From: Nostoc sp. LPT
Lineage (GTDB): Bacteria > Cyanobacteriota > Cyanobacteriia > Cyanobacteriales > Nostocaceae
DNA: 64,000 nucleotides
NCBI RefSeq assembly: GCF_017115165.1
Contig: NZ_JABXKF010000053.1
Span: 103,841 to 167,840, forward strand
Direction: 5' to 3'
Each line of letters opens with the position of its first letter. Position 1 is the first letter of the stretch. The translations under genes were made by a program, and so were the position numbers. Shown one piece after another: positions 1-9,342 of the stretch. Below the pieces are notes generated by a model that did not search any database, had not been told where the DNA came from, and saw nothing but the letters and a program-made list of their open reading frames with translations.

Positions 1-1022
1 GTTTAGCTATTTTAGGAGCGACTGGTGCAGTAGGCACAGAGTTGCTGGAATTATTAGAAAGTCGTAATTTCCCGGTTGCTGGCTTGAAGTTATTGGCATC
101 AGAGCGGAGTGTCGGGCGATCGCTGCGGTTTCAAGGTGAAAATATACCAATAGAATCAGTGAGCGATCGCGCCTTTGAAAATGTCGATATAGTACTAGCT
201 AGTGCAGGTGGTTCCACATCCAAAACTTGGGCAGCAGTTGCTGTGGAAAAAGGCGCAGTGGTAATTGACAACTCCAGTGCCTTTCGGATGAACCCGGAAG
301 TTCCCTTAGTAGTACCAGAGGTAAATCCCCAAGCTGCAGCGAATCACCAAGGCATTATCGCTAACCCCAACTGTACAACGATTTTGATGGCTGTGGCAGT
401 CTGGCCATTGCATAAAGTTAAACCAGTGCAACGCATCGTCGCTGCAACCTACCAATCTGCTAGTGGTGCTGGGGCTAGGGCAATGGCAGAAGTTAAAACC
501 CAAACAAGCGCTATACTACAAGGACAGCCAGCGATTGCCGAAATATTGCCTTACCCATTGGCATTTAATTTATTCCCGCATAACTCCCCATTAAACGATT
601 TGGGTTATTGTGAGGAAGAAATGAAAATGGTCAACGAAACCCGAAAAATATTTGGTACGCAGCAAATCAGAATCACTGCAACCTGTATACGGGTTCCCGT
701 ACTCCGCGCTCACTCAGAAGCCATTAATTTAGAATTTGAGACTCCCTTTAGTGCCAAGGAAGCCAGAGAAATTTTAAATTCCTCCCCTGGAGTAAAATTG
801 GTAGAAGATTGGGGAGCGAATCATTTTCCGATGCCAATAGAAGCAACCGGTCGAGATGAAGTTTTAGTGGGAAGAATTCGCCAGGATATTTCTCATACTT
901 GTGGCTTGGAATTATGGTTATGTGGCGACCAAATTCGCAAAGGGGCAGCATTGAATGCAGTACAAATCGCCGAGTTATTAGTAGAGAAAAATCTACTAAA
1001 ACCATTAGCTATTAGTCACTAG
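1..1022 (+). CDS. asd: Aspartate-semialdehyde dehydrogenase, 5' end cut by window edge
   Basis: Catalyses NADPH-dependent reduction of aspartyl-4-phosphate to aspartate semialdehyde, the branch point to lysine, threonine and methionine. The open frame runs from base 3 and its first visible residues, LAILGATGAVGTELLELLE, are the family's N-terminal nucleotide-binding loop, so only the first few codons lie outside the window; a TTG at 42 is internal and not the start. The catalytic cysteine is visible in NPNCTTILM, and the substrate-binding region contains CIRVPVLRAHSEA. The C-terminus is complete. dapA follows on the same strand after about 140 bp, so the gene order matches the pathway order asd then dapA. 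Identification is secure. Confidence 0.96.
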   Translation, partial: LAILGATGAVGTELLELLESRNFPVAGLKLLASERSVGRSLRFQGENIPIESVSDRAFENVDIVLASAGGSTSKTWAAVAVEKGAVVIDNSSAFRMNPEVPLVVPEVNPQAAANHQGIIANPNCTTILMAVAVWPLHKVKPVQRIVAATYQSASGAGARAMAEVKTQTSAILQGQPAIAEILPYPLAFNLFPHNSPLNDLGYCEEEMKMVNETRKIFGTQQIRITATCIRVPVLRAHSEAINLEFETPFSAKEAREILNSSPGVKLVEDWGANHFPMPIEATGRDEVLVGRIRQDISHTCGLELWLCGDQIRKGAALNAVQIAELLVEKNLLKPLAISH

Positions 1023-1082
1023 TCATTGGTCATTGATCATTAGGAAAGTGACAAATGACAAAGGACAAATGACTAATGACAC
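1018..1082. repeat. STRR-like heptamer repeats between asd and dapA
   Basis: Degenerate 7-bp units of the type GTCATTG, GTCATTGATCATT, then AATGACA and AATGACT on the other strand. Such short tandem repeats are common between genes in Nostoc-type genomes. Because both orientations occur, the transcript could fold into a weak hairpin. Confidence 0.7.
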
Positions 1083-1163
1083 TTGAAAGCAATTTGCAGA
1101 TAGGTTATTACAATAGAGAACCACCAAGATATAAAAACATGGGTAATCAGGAGTGAAAAAAGG

Positions 1164-2048
1164 GTGGGAGATTTTGGCAATGTTTTAACCGCTATGATTA
1201 CGCCATTTAAAGCAGATGGTAGTGTCAACTATGATGTAGCGGCAGAACTGGCGGTGCATCTAGCTAACAACGGTACAGATACATTGGTGATGTGCGGCAC
1301 AACAGGAGAATCCCCGACGCTCAGTTGGGATGAAGAATACCAGTTGTTTGTCGAGGTATTGCAGTCCGTGGCCGGAAAAGCCAAGGTAATTGCAGGTTGC
1401 GGATCGAATTCCACCAAAGAAGCGATCGCAGCCACCCAAAAAGCGTCTAAAATAGGAGTACATGGTTCCTTACAAGTTGTTCCTTATTACAACAAACCGC
1501 CGCAAGCGGGACTGGAAGCGCACTTTAAGGCAATAGCACAAGCCTGTCCCGACTTACCGTTGTTGTTATATAATGTCCCCGGTCGTACCGGACAAAACCT
1601 TCAGCCAGAAACAGTTGCCCGGTTAGCTGAAGTTAGCAATATTGTCGGGATTAAAGAATCCACTGGTAATATAGATCAGGCAAGCGGAATTCGTCGCTTG
1701 ACACCAAAAGAATTCCACATCTATTCTGGTGATGATTATATGACTTTGCCCTTGTTAGCGATCGGGGCAAAGGGTGTGGTAAGTGTGGCTTCTCATCTGG
1801 TAGGAAACCAACTACAGCAGATGATTCAAGCTTTTAGTGCGGGAAAAGTTGAGGTAGCAAGCGAGATTCATCTCCAACTGTTCCCGTTGTTTAAAGCTCT
1901 ATTTCTCACTTCAAATCCCATTCCAGTGAAAAAAGCACTGAAACTTCAAGGTTGGGAGGTTGGTTCAACTCGTCCGCCGCTATGTGAAGCTGATTTAGAA
2001 GTCAGTCAAAAGTTAGAAGCGGTTCTGAAAGAACTTAGTTTAATTTAA
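1164..2048 (+). CDS. dapA: 4-hydroxy-tetrahydrodipicolinate synthase
   Basis: Condenses aspartate semialdehyde with pyruvate, the first committed step of lysine and diaminopimelate synthesis. The 294-residue product has the usual length of the family. Visible landmarks are the phosphate/pyruvate-binding [11 protein letters not shown] near residue 45, the conserved tyrosine in [14 protein letters not shown], and the Schiff-base lysine in [13 protein letters not shown]. The start is a GTG at 1164 with CAGGAG about ten bases upstream; no ATG fits better, because the protein must begin close to the first strand ([14 protein letters not shown]). It follows asd directly. The 285 bp between its stop and the RNase J gene are AT-rich and hold no recognisable gene. 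Confidence 0.95.
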   Translation: MGDFGNVLTAMITPFKADGSVNYDVAAELAVHLANNGTDTLVMCGTTGESPTLSWDEEYQLFVEVLQSVAGKAKVIAGCGSNSTKEAIAATQKASKIGVHGSLQVVPYYNKPPQAGLEAHFKAIAQACPDLPLLLYNVPGRTGQNLQPETVARLAEVSNIVGIKESTGNIDQASGIRRLTPKEFHIYSGDDYMTLPLLAIGAKGVVSVASHLVGNQLQQMIQAFSAGKVEVASEIHLQLFPLFKALFLTSNPIPVKKALKLQGWEVGSTRPPLCEADLEVSQKLEAVLKELSLI

Positions 2049-2333
2049 CCACCAACTATTTAAATGCTGGTATTCTCCTCCTTGTCAAAGATACATATAA
2101 ACAACGATCATAATTGTTCATACATAAGTTGCAATTTAAAAACCTGTGCTAGGACTGATAGATATACTATGAATCCTTGAGTTTTACAGTTGATTTTATT
2201 GAATAAAAAATTGAAATCTTCAATTAAAACTTGATTGCTTTGGGACTGACTTAAGAAACAGATGATGTTGTCTTAAATACAAGGAAAGTTAACTATCAAC
2301 TTAATTAACCACAAGTAACAATCTAAGGAGAAA

Positions 2334-4106
2334 ATGGCTAAAAACGAAGCTAATAATTCCGCCTTGAAAATTATTCCTTTGGGCGGTTTACATGAAATTG
2401 GTAAAAATACCTGTCTTTTTGAGTATGATGATGAAATTATCCTGTTAGATGCAGGATTAGCTTTTCCCACAGAGGCGATGCATGGAGTCAACATTGTTTT
2501 ACCAGATATGACCTATCTGCGGGAAAATCGCCACAAAATTAAAGGGATGATCGTTACTCATGGTCATGAAGACCATATTGGCGGGATTGCTTTTCATCTC
2601 AAGCAGTTTGATATTCCGGTGATTTATGGCCCTAGATTAGCAATGGCAATGCTAGAGGGTAAATTAGAAGAAGCAGGAGTCCGCGATCGCACAGAAATCA
2701 GAACAGTTTTACCACGTGATGTAGTGCGGATTGGCAAAAACTTTTTAGTTGAATATATCCGTAATACCCACTCCATCGCTGATAGTTTCACTGTTGCCAT
2801 TCATACTCCTCTGGGTGTAGTTATTCACACAGGGGATTTTAAAATTGACCATACCCCAGTGGATGGTGAAAAGTTTGACTTGCAACGCCTAGCAGAACAT
2901 GGTGAAAAAGGCGTTCTTTGTTTGCTAAGTGATTCCACTAACTCCGAAGTACCAGGATTTACGCCTTCAGAACGTTCAGTTTATCCCAATTTGGAGAGAG
3001 TATTTAGTCAAGCACCTGGACGATTATTTGTCACAACCTTTGCTTCTAGTGTCCATCGCATCAACATGATTTTGGATATCGCCAAGAAGCAGAACCGTGT
3101 AGTGACAGTTGTCGGGCGTTCTATGCTGAACTTGATTGCTCATGCCCGCAATTTAGGTTACATCAAGTGTGAAGATAATCTGCTGCAACCATTGCACGCC
3201 GTCCGCAATCTACCCGATGAAAGAGTACTGATTTTAACTACAGGTTCTCAGGGTGAATTGATGGCAGCAATGACCCGCATTGCCAACAAAGAACATCCTC
3301 ACATTAAAATCCGCGAAGGAGATACCGTAGTATTCTCTGCTAACCCAATTCCCGGAAATACGATCGCTGTAGTCAACACCATTGATAAATTAATGATTCA
3401 AGGTGCAAAAGTGGTCTATGGTCGGGATAAAGGGATTCACGTCTCCGGTCACGGCTGTCAGGAAGAACAAAAACTGATGATTGCCTTAACTCGGCCCAAG
3501 TTCTTTGTGCCATTTCACGGCGAACATCGGATGCTAGTGAAGCACGCAGAAACCGCTCAGAGTATGGGCATTCCCGCAGAAAACATGATAATTATCCAGA
3601 ATGGTGATATTGTCGAACTGACTGAAGATGCCATCGGCGTCGCTGGTAAAGTACCATCTGGTATAGAACTGGTGGATACTACTAGTTCGGGTATGGTAAG
3701 TGCCAAAGTGCTGCAAGAACGGCAACGCATGGCTTCAGAAGGCATTATCACGATCGCAGCTGCCATTGATTGGAATGGTAAACTGTTGGCAAAACCAGAA
3801 ACTCACCTCCGGGGTGTAGTAACAAGTGTAGAGCGATCGCTGTTACAAACCTGGGTAAAACAACGCATTGAAGAAATCCTCACTGTGCGCTGGACAGAAT
3901 TTGCTCCTGAGCAAGGTGAAGCAGCAGATATAGACTGGGGTGGATTGCAAGGAACTTTAGAACGAGAATTGCAACGTTCCATCCGTCGGGAATTGCAATG
4001 TCAACCATCTGTGACTTTGTTGATGCAAATCCCTGATGAGCCACCTGTAAAAGTTGCTGATGGCAGAAGACGGCGGACTCGGACTGCTGCTCAGGTAGCA
4101 TCATAG
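2334..4106 (+). CDS. rnj: Ribonuclease J
   Basis: Metallo-beta-lactamase/beta-CASP ribonuclease with endo- and 5'-exonuclease activity in RNA decay and processing. Residues 76-81 form the zinc motif HGHEDH, followed by IGGIAFHLK; further metal ligands lie in HSIADSF and HTGDFKID. The beta-CASP part contains GSQGELMAAM and the late HGEHRMLVKHA motif. The 590-residue length fits cyanobacterial RNase J, which has a C-terminal extension ending here in an arginine-rich tail (GRRRRTRTAA). The ATG is preceded by AAGGAG at ideal spacing. The order asd-dapA-rnj, read from memory of other Nostocales genomes, is conserved. Confidence 0.95.
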   Translation: MAKNEANNSALKIIPLGGLHEIGKNTCLFEYDDEIILLDAGLAFPTEAMHGVNIVLPDMTYLRENRHKIKGMIVTHGHEDHIGGIAFHLKQFDIPVIYGPRLAMAMLEGKLEEAGVRDRTEIRTVLPRDVVRIGKNFLVEYIRNTHSIADSFTVAIHTPLGVVIHTGDFKIDHTPVDGEKFDLQRLAEHGEKGVLCLLSDSTNSEVPGFTPSERSVYPNLERVFSQAPGRLFVTTFASSVHRINMILDIAKKQNRVVTVVGRSMLNLIAHARNLGYIKCEDNLLQPLHAVRNLPDERVLILTTGSQGELMAAMTRIANKEHPHIKIREGDTVVFSANPIPGNTIAVVNTIDKLMIQGAKVVYGRDKGIHVSGHGCQEEQKLMIALTRPKFFVPFHGEHRMLVKHAETAQSMGIPAENMIIIQNGDIVELTEDAIGVAGKVPSGIELVDTTSSGMVSAKVLQERQRMASEGIITIAAAIDWNGKLLAKPETHLRGVVTSVERSLLQTWVKQRIEEILTVRWTEFAPEQGEAADIDWGGLQGTLERELQRSIRRELQCQPSVTLLMQIPDEPPVKVADGRRRRTRTAAQVAS

Positions 4107-4123
4107 AGAATTTAAGATAAAAA

Positions 4124-4183
4124 TCTCACGCAAAGGCGCAGAGACGTAGAGTTTTTCTAGCGTCTTTGCGCTTTGGCATGAGA
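4124..4183. repeat. Long imperfect inverted repeat downstream of rnj
   Basis: Left arm TCTCACGCAAAGGCGCAGAGACG and a right arm beginning CGTCTTTGCGCTTTGG and ending in TGAGA fold on each other around TAGAGTTTTTCTAG. The arm matches a dispersed cyanobacterial repeat (ACGCAAAGG..GCAGAG) also seen at 20579 and 61003. It could act as a bidirectional terminator, although no long T-run follows. Confidence 0.6.
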
Positions 4184-4255
4184 TATAGTCTCTATATTAT
4201 GGGTATAGAAGCCGCAGTAAATAGTATTTGCCTATAGTTATTGGAGGCGATCGCT

Positions 4256-4818
4256 ATGACTAAAACACCAATAAAAATTAGTACTCTTGAGGAATACATC
4301 AATTTTGATGATGGCACTGACAAGCGCTATGAAATTGAGGATGAGGTGCTGGTAGAAATGCCTCCTGGTACTGGCAAACATGAGGCGATTATCACCCTAC
4401 TGTTAGTTCGCTTTTTTTTAGAAATTCAAAAAATAGGACTGCCTCTACAACCGCGCCCTAACGGTACAGAGGTGCTGACCAATAAACAACTTAGAAGACC
4501 TGATGTTTGTGTAATTACCAATGAACAGGCAAAAAGGTATTGAGACAACCTCGGCTATCCTCAAAACTGCTCCACCCCTCTTAGTTGAAGTGGTAAGCCC
4601 TGAATCATATTGACCGAGACTATAACCAAAAAACCTCTGAGTATGCGGCGATGGGTGTGGTCGAGTATTGGATTGTTGATCCTTTGGAAAATAAAATAAC
4701 TGTGTGTTTGCTAAATCAGAGCAGTTACAAGCAAACTATGTTTATCGAAGACCAACGGATTGTTTCTCAAACGTTCCCAGAATTAACCCTGACAGCCCAG
4801 CAGATGTTTTCATTTTAA
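4256..4818 (+). pseudogene. Uma2 family (DUF820) nuclease-fold protein, frameshifted
   Basis: Uma2 proteins are PD-(D/E)XK-fold proteins very abundant in cyanobacteria. The ATG at 4256 follows GGAGG. The first frame encodes a normal N-terminal half (TLEEYINF, DKRYEIEDEVLVEMPPGTGKHE, then RRPDVCVI) and stops at 4543. A second frame continues TSAILKTAPPLLVEVVSPES and stops, and a third frame gives DRDYNQKTSEYAAMGVVEYWIVDP through to a C-terminus at 4818. Joined, the three parts make a normal-length Uma2 protein, so at least two frameshifts have broken the gene. Two more broken Uma2 genes occur at 46606 and 49339. The frameshifts are read directly; loss of function is inferred. Confidence 0.85.
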
Positions 4819-4865
4819 GGTTGTTTGGTTCCTTTGCGTGAAATCAAAATATAAATACTGATTGC

Positions 4866-4941
4866 GTTCGTCGTTCGCGTTAGCGTCTCCGAAGGAGAAG
4901 ACGTTGCCGTTGGCGAAGCCTCTCGAAGAGAAGGCATCGCC
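4866..4941. repeat. Dispersed palindromic repeat (GCGTCTCCGAAGGAGAAGAC type)
   Basis: Contains GCGTTAGCGTCTCCGAAGGA, then GAAGACGTTGCCGTTGGCGA and CTCTCGAAGAGAAGGCATCG, each an inverted repeat. Related units occur at 20992, 27336, 41910 (inside purL), 46556, 51507 and 59870. This is a Nostoc-style interspersed repeat without coding capacity. Confidence 0.7.
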
Positions 4942-4998
4942 TAAATTTTGCAATGTTCAACCCGGTAGAGCGATCTAACTTGTTAGGTTGCTGTCGCC

Positions 4999-5625
4999 TC
5001 AAGCAACTGCAACCAATATCTCCTCATTTTTCTCGGCTGCTGAAAGATACAAATTTCTCCACCGCTCGAAGTCTTCAAAACACCATTCATTTCTTGCAAA
5101 CAGTGTTTCAGGATCGATCTGTCGAAAAATGCTGGCTCCTTCACTGACTAGCCCAAGAGATATAAGTCCCAATGACTCCTCTGTTGACAAGAGAGTTGGA
5201 GCAAGGGTTTGATCTCCGAACATCAGCTTTTCAACAATCTCATCGGCATTCGCAAACTTTCTTCTTGATAGCTCCTGCAACAAACGTTTCTCGATCTCAA
5301 CAGATGTTTTTTCTAGTGATGCTGTTCTATCTTCAATCCCTGGATAGGCTTGACGAGTAAGCCTTAACTCAGACCGCAATTGTGCGATTACCCGATCTGC
5401 TTCTAGCTCAGATCCAAAAGTCTCTTGGTGTGTTTCGATAACATCTTCAAGGATTTCATTAATCTCTTCAGGATCAATCTCAAAAAAGCGGAAAATACCG
5501 CAGCCATAGGGGAAAAGAGAAACTACAAGGGTGCTGAGTGCCTTTTCACGTTGAAGGCGTGCGTACAGTGTACTGCCAGGAGGAATTGCGCTGTAGAGTA
5601 CGGAAACACCCATAAGCAAGCTCAT
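4999..5625 (-). CDS. DUF1877 (YfbM-like) family protein
   Basis: A soluble 208-residue protein. Its N-terminus MSLLMGVSVLYSAIPPGSTL resembles the start of DUF1877 proteins, which typically read MG.S..Y..I; biochemical role unknown. The middle is acidic and helical (FEIDPEEINEILEDVIETHQ), and the C-terminal half has GDQTLAPTLLSTEESLGLIS and a YLSAAEKNEEILVAVA tail. The first ATG is at 5625; a second ATG four codons later would give MGVSVLYS, which matches family starts equally well. The gene stands alone, pointing toward the dispersed repeat and the broken Uma2 gene. Overlapping plus-strand frames here are shadows. Confidence 0.65.
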   Translation of the reverse strand: MSLLMGVSVLYSAIPPGSTLYARLQREKALSTLVVSLFPYGCGIFRFFEIDPEEINEILEDVIETHQETFGSELEADRVIAQLRSELRLTRQAYPGIEDRTASLEKTSVEIEKRLLQELSRRKFANADEIVEKLMFGDQTLAPTLLSTEESLGLISLGLVSEGASIFRQIDPETLFARNEWCFEDFERWRNLYLSAAEKNEEILVAVA

Positions 5626-6133
5626 CTGAATTTTAACGCTTCAGACTATATCATTCTCAAATCGCACTGCCAACCTAAGTTTTGTGAAATGCAATCGATT
5701 CTACTCGATCAAAAATCACTACTTCCACAGTATTCAGCCAGCGATGAACAGGACACACTTACGTGAGAAAGTGGGAACACGGAGAGGAAAAATGGGTTCT
5801 AGAATATTACTGATGTTTATACTTAGCAAAAATACTTTCAGAAAGACCTTATATTAAGTTCTGTAAATGTTACACTAAAGCCTATCCAATGATGGATGTC
5901 TTTATTAAAATTTAAACTGTGTCAAGTTATGAACAAGATCGTAATATTACACTACCGATCCCCAGAAATTTGCGATTAACTTGACGTAGTAATAAATTAG
6001 GTTCTGACTTAAGTGGCTAATCAGGTATTACATTATATCGCAGTCAGAACGCGATTTTTCCGGGAAAGTTCGTTGCCACGTTGTATATATTCATCAAAAA
6101 GGTGAATAGCCTCAATAACACAGAGGGTTAACC
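5626..6133. other. Gene-free region, about 500 bp
   Basis: AT-rich sequence between two divergently oriented genes. It must hold their promoters, but I could not pick out convincing -35/-10 pairs. A plus-strand open frame at 5425-5766 mostly overlaps the DUF1877 gene antisense and is rejected. Confidence 0.5.
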
Positions 6134-6511
6134 ATGAAGGTATTCGACAATACCACAAAAAAGATTTTTCTGGCTAGCTGGGTATCAATCAATCAAGCAG
6201 AGACTACTGACCATAAAGCAACCCAGCTAAACCATTCTGTTTCCAAGCCTTATTGGGATATTCTCCAACCCTTACGGCAGCGAGTAGAAAACATTCAAGT
6301 CAGCGATCGCCAACTAGCTCACCGCTTGTGCAAACTGATTCCATCTCAGTGCCCTTTTGAGCGCGATGTTAAACTATTTGGGAAGACCTTGTTTCACATC
6401 CCACCCATGTGCAAACTCAACCCCTTATATGAAGAAGTGGTTGGTTTACGTTTCCGAGCGTTGTGCTATCTAGCCGACGAGTGTGGCGAAGATGTATCGC
6501 AGTACTGCTAA
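6134..6511 (+). CDS. Mo-dependent nitrogenase C-terminal family protein
   Basis: A 125-residue cyanobacterial protein. Its second half (QLAHRLCKLIPSQCPFERDV, LFHIPPMCKLNPLYEEVVGL, RFRALCYLADECGEDVSQYC) is the domain named 'Mo-dependent nitrogenase C-terminus' in family databases. The name comes from association with nitrogenase loci; the molecular role is not established. Seven cysteines are present, six of them in the conserved part (LCKL, QCPF, MCKL, LCYL, ECGE and the last residue), which suggests metal or cluster binding, but that is inference. No nif gene is nearby. The gene is alone, in front of the convergent caspase-like gene. Confidence 0.85.
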   Translation: MKVFDNTTKKIFLASWVSINQAETTDHKATQLNHSVSKPYWDILQPLRQRVENIQVSDRQLAHRLCKLIPSQCPFERDVKLFGKTLFHIPPMCKLNPLYEEVVGLRFRALCYLADECGEDVSQYC

Positions 6512-6578
6512 TACTGAGATATGGGCGCTGAGGGAAAAGTTATGAGTCAGGACTAATTAGGTCGGGGATCAACAATAT

Positions 6579-6603
6579 AACTCCTAACTCCTAACTCCTA
6601 ACT
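6579..6603. repeat. CTCCTAA heptamer tandem repeat
   Basis: Three and a half copies of CTCCTAA directly downstream of the convergent gene pair, followed by two TTTTTTTACTA units. STRR-like; the T-runs could help terminate the plus-strand gene. Confidence 0.7.
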
Positions 6604-6623
6604 GTTTTTTTACTATTTTTTTA

Positions 6624-8477
6624 CTATTTCTTTTGCCATTTTTGGATGGCATCCTGAGCATCTTCGTAAGCGCCTGTCTCCTCTGGTACTAAAGCTGCGG
6701 TCGCAATTGCAGCATTACGTTCTCCTTCGGTAGCGCGACGCTTTGCCAGGTCTAAAATTTTCTCACTCCAGTTATTGATTGATTTTTGGGCTGTATCAAA
6801 GCCTGGTTGACCGGCTGGTACTTTCTTGGCAACTTCGATCGCCCGATTGTAGGTAGATGCCTGTTCAGACTTAATTAAGGCATTAGCTGCATCTAAAAGA
6901 GTTTTGTTACTCACATACTGCTTACCCTCTAAGCGCCACAGGTTAATTGCTGCTTGTGCCTTCGCGTAGGGGGCTTCATCTTTGGTAATTAATCGAGCAG
7001 CAGCAATAGCGCTGGCATACTGTCTTTGTTTAGCACGACCCTCTGCTAAATCTAAAATCATCTGGCTCCAAATCTTAATATTCTCCTGAGCCTGTTCGTA
7101 CAGTGGTTCACCAGGTTGAATTTTTCGGGCTGTAGCGATCGCCATGCTCAAATCGCTAGCCTGAGTTTGTCTGAGCGACATTTTCGCCAGGTCTAATACT
7201 GCTTGATTTCGCTTTTTCGACTGTGAACTAGAAGTTATTTGGGCGCTAGATTGGTTGTTAAGTCTAACTGGTGGAGTGCGATCGCTTGGTAAATTCTCGA
7301 CAACCTGGCGATCACTAATATTAGCATTGGGTGATGTACTTGATATTTGCTTAATTCTAAAAGTTTCTTGATTACGCAGAAAAACTACGGCGATTAAACC
7401 TGCTACCAGCAAGCTGCCTCCGCCCCACAAGATAAATTGTTTCCAAAAAGGGATGCTTGGCTGATTCGCTGGCAATCGAGAGACGTAACCTTTGGAGGAA
7501 TTGGGGATAAATCTTCCTCTGGTATTTACTCCCAAGGAAGTTTCCGCCATTGGCTGGGAGACTAAGCCGCTTCCTGACTCTTGGACTTTTTGACCTTTCA
7601 CCAGTTGGGAGGAGTTCACACTAGCTTCTCCCCGTCTGCCCTGATGTGCTGAAGTTTTAGAGGAATCGTCAAGGGGAGGAGCTGCAAGGGCAACAGCAAA
7701 AGATTCTTCTGGATAAATCACCGCTTTTGGTTGAAAATCACTTTCCATTGCCAATTTTGGCAAGATTACTTGCTGCCTTGATGGGATGATAGTGGCAGGG
7801 TTTTGGATAGGACGCCAGTGGTGATGACATAACTTTGGTACAATCAGGCTCAGGTAGCTTTCTAAATCTGCCAAGTTGCTGCCATTACCAGAGCGCAAAG
7901 CTTCTAGCAAAGCTGCTGTAAAGAATCCGTGACCTAGTTCGCTACTCTCATGGGAAAATTGCTCTGGTTGGCAAGAAAGAATTGTCGCCAGTTGTAGTTC
8001 TTGGGCTAGTTCTATTGTTTCTTCACCAACGGGAGCATCCGCTTGAGTGCCAAAGGCACGGTTGATATCCAGTAGTAGCAATACATTCAGGTTAGCAAGT
8101 TGCAGACTTTGCATTAGCGATCGCAATTCTATGCCAGTCTCTTGCACTTCGGGGTTGCCCTCTGCTGGCATTAAGTAATCTTTGCCCTTGTAATTGACTC
8201 CATAACCGCTAAAGAATAACCACAGATAGTCTTCCGGTTGCCAACTTGTTGCTGCCAAATCTTCAAGCAGCAGCAAAATATTCTCCTTTGTCGGATAAGT
8301 TGACCTATCCCCAATCGGCGGCGAAGTATCTGTCATCACTAAACAGTGTTTGGGGAGAAAACCTGCCTCTGTCACCAAAAAATCTTCTAGTGCCTCAGCA
8401 TCTGCTTGGGCACAACTTAAAGGTTGAAATAACTGATATTGATTGATACCAATCGCGATCGCCCAGTAATTTGCCAT
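6624..8477 (-). CDS. Caspase-like (peptidase C14 fold) membrane protein lacking the His/Cys dyad
   Basis: The N-terminal 240 residues have the p20-like fold of bacterial orthocaspases: MANYWAIAIGINQY, then DYLWLFFSGYGVNYKGKDYL and LNVLLLLDINRAFG. In active members the first motif reads SGHG and the second D.C; here Tyr92 replaces the histidine and Asn139 the cysteine, so proteolysis is not expected. A Ser/Pro-rich linker (about 250-340) leads to one transmembrane helix (about 347-367). The C-terminal 200 residues consist of a degenerate helical repeat of about 50 residues, with recurring ILDLA..RA, AIA.A and YE.AQ..I..W. Dyad-less caspase homologues are known in cyanobacteria, so this is probably a scaffold or sensor rather than a decayed gene. 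Reading frame intact. Confidence 0.85.
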   Translation of the reverse strand: MANYWAIAIGINQYQLFQPLSCAQADAEALEDFLVTEAGFLPKHCLVMTDTSPPIGDRSTYPTKENILLLLEDLAATSWQPEDYLWLFFSGYGVNYKGKDYLMPAEGNPEVQETGIELRSLMQSLQLANLNVLLLLDINRAFGTQADAPVGEETIELAQELQLATILSCQPEQFSHESSELGHGFFTAALLEALRSGNGSNLADLESYLSLIVPKLCHHHWRPIQNPATIIPSRQQVILPKLAMESDFQPKAVIYPEESFAVALAAPPLDDSSKTSAHQGRRGEASVNSSQLVKGQKVQESGSGLVSQPMAETSLGVNTRGRFIPNSSKGYVSRLPANQPSIPFWKQFILWGGGSLLVAGLIAVVFLRNQETFRIKQISSTSPNANISDRQVVENLPSDRTPPVRLNNQSSAQITSSSQSKKRNQAVLDLAKMSLRQTQASDLSMAIATARKIQPGEPLYEQAQENIKIWSQMILDLAEGRAKQRQYASAIAAARLITKDEAPYAKAQAAINLWRLEGKQYVSNKTLLDAANALIKSEQASTYNRAIEVAKKVPAGQPGFDTAQKSINNWSEKILDLAKRRATEGERNAAIATAALVPEETGAYEDAQDAIQKWQKK

Positions 8478-8679
8478 CCCGCTCTTTGTCAGTTATTGTT
8501 GTTTGCTGGTCTTAAAATTGCGGTTGGCTTTGCCAAAAAAACAAAGCTAACCAATGTTTTATAGTCTAGGTGATTCTGATTGAATCTTAAGTTAAAATGT
8601 AATTTTTATCACTTTAATTAGCAGGAAAATACCTTTACCTAATTTCAATAACAGATCATTACTAAGGAGATAGAAGGTC

Positions 8680-9171
8680 ATGAGCAAAATTTCTGCTCAC
8701 CTACCATCATCGCTCGTTCCCTTTTCAGTTATTAGCCAATTTGCCAGAAGAATCCGGATAATTCCTTTAGCAGTTTTGCTCATATTTACTGTTCCTGCGT
8801 GGTTTTTGATGGAAGCGATCGCACCGCAGGTTGTGCGAGCTTACACCGCTAGAGTCGATCTAGCTATTGACCGCTTGCCAGAAGAAAACTATGAAACCGT
8901 TCTCAGGAGGGCGGAAGCGGTCGCTAGGGCAGCTGCTCAAAGGAGCTTCGACCAAGATATCTTGGTGACAGATGTTTCCATCATTGTATCCGTACAAAAT
9001 TATGGAGCGATCGCACCAGTCCTGACATTAGATGTCAGTCGTCCTCAATGGCGATCACGTCCCGATGCTCAAAATTGGGCGACTTACTTCAAAACTGCGC
9101 GATCTCTACTTTTCTTTGAAAATAACTCTAATCAAGTTCCAGCAGCTAGCGCTGTGTCAACGCCAAAATGA
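8680..9171 (+). CDS. Conserved cyanobacterial membrane-anchored protein, function unknown
   Basis: A 163-residue protein with a basic N-terminus (FARRIRIIP) and one hydrophobic helix at about 31-48 (LAVLLIFTVPAWFLMEAIA), leaving a soluble domain of about 110 residues, probably outside the cytoplasm. The domain reads RVDLAIDRLPEENYETVLRR, then DILVTDVSIIVSVQNYGAIA and DVSRPQWRSRPDAQNWATYF, a mixed alpha/beta pattern. Clean start: AAGGAG lies about ten bases before the ATG. It is divergent from the caspase-like gene and followed by a strong hairpin. I do not recognise a named family; the tidy start and lack of decay argue for a real gene. Confidence 0.75.
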   Translation: MSKISAHLPSSLVPFSVISQFARRIRIIPLAVLLIFTVPAWFLMEAIAPQVVRAYTARVDLAIDRLPEENYETVLRRAEAVARAAAQRSFDQDILVTDVSIIVSVQNYGAIAPVLTLDVSRPQWRSRPDAQNWATYFKTARSLLFFENNSNQVPAASAVSTPK

Positions 9172-9187
9172 AGAGTTGAACTAAAAG

Positions 9188-9214
9188 TCCGAGCCAAGAA
9201 AGTTTTGGCTCGGA
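9188..9214 (+). terminator. Perfect 10-bp stem hairpin after the 163-aa gene
   Basis: TCCGAGCCAA and TTGGCTCGGA pair perfectly around a 7-base loop, starting 17 bases after the stop codon. No T-run follows, so termination without a U tract, or an RNA-stabilising hairpin, are both possible. Confidence 0.6.
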
Positions 9215-9342
9215 ACCTTGGGGGACTCGCGTTCTTGCGTCAGTCTTAACTCAATTTACTTATTCCTGACTCAACTGTTGTTTTTGGCGTCAGTGGATGG
9301 CCTAGAATAAGAAGGTTGTCAAAAATCGCGATATCTGCTGAC

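Noticed and set aside
5425..5766. Plus-strand 113-codon frame antisense to the DUF1877 gene
   Set aside because: Composition and lack of motifs mark it as a shadow of the minus-strand gene.
6579..6603. Short tandem repeats here and at other STRR loci as possible CRISPR arrays
   Set aside because: Units are seven bases long without unique spacers; these are heptamer repeats. No cas genes are present.
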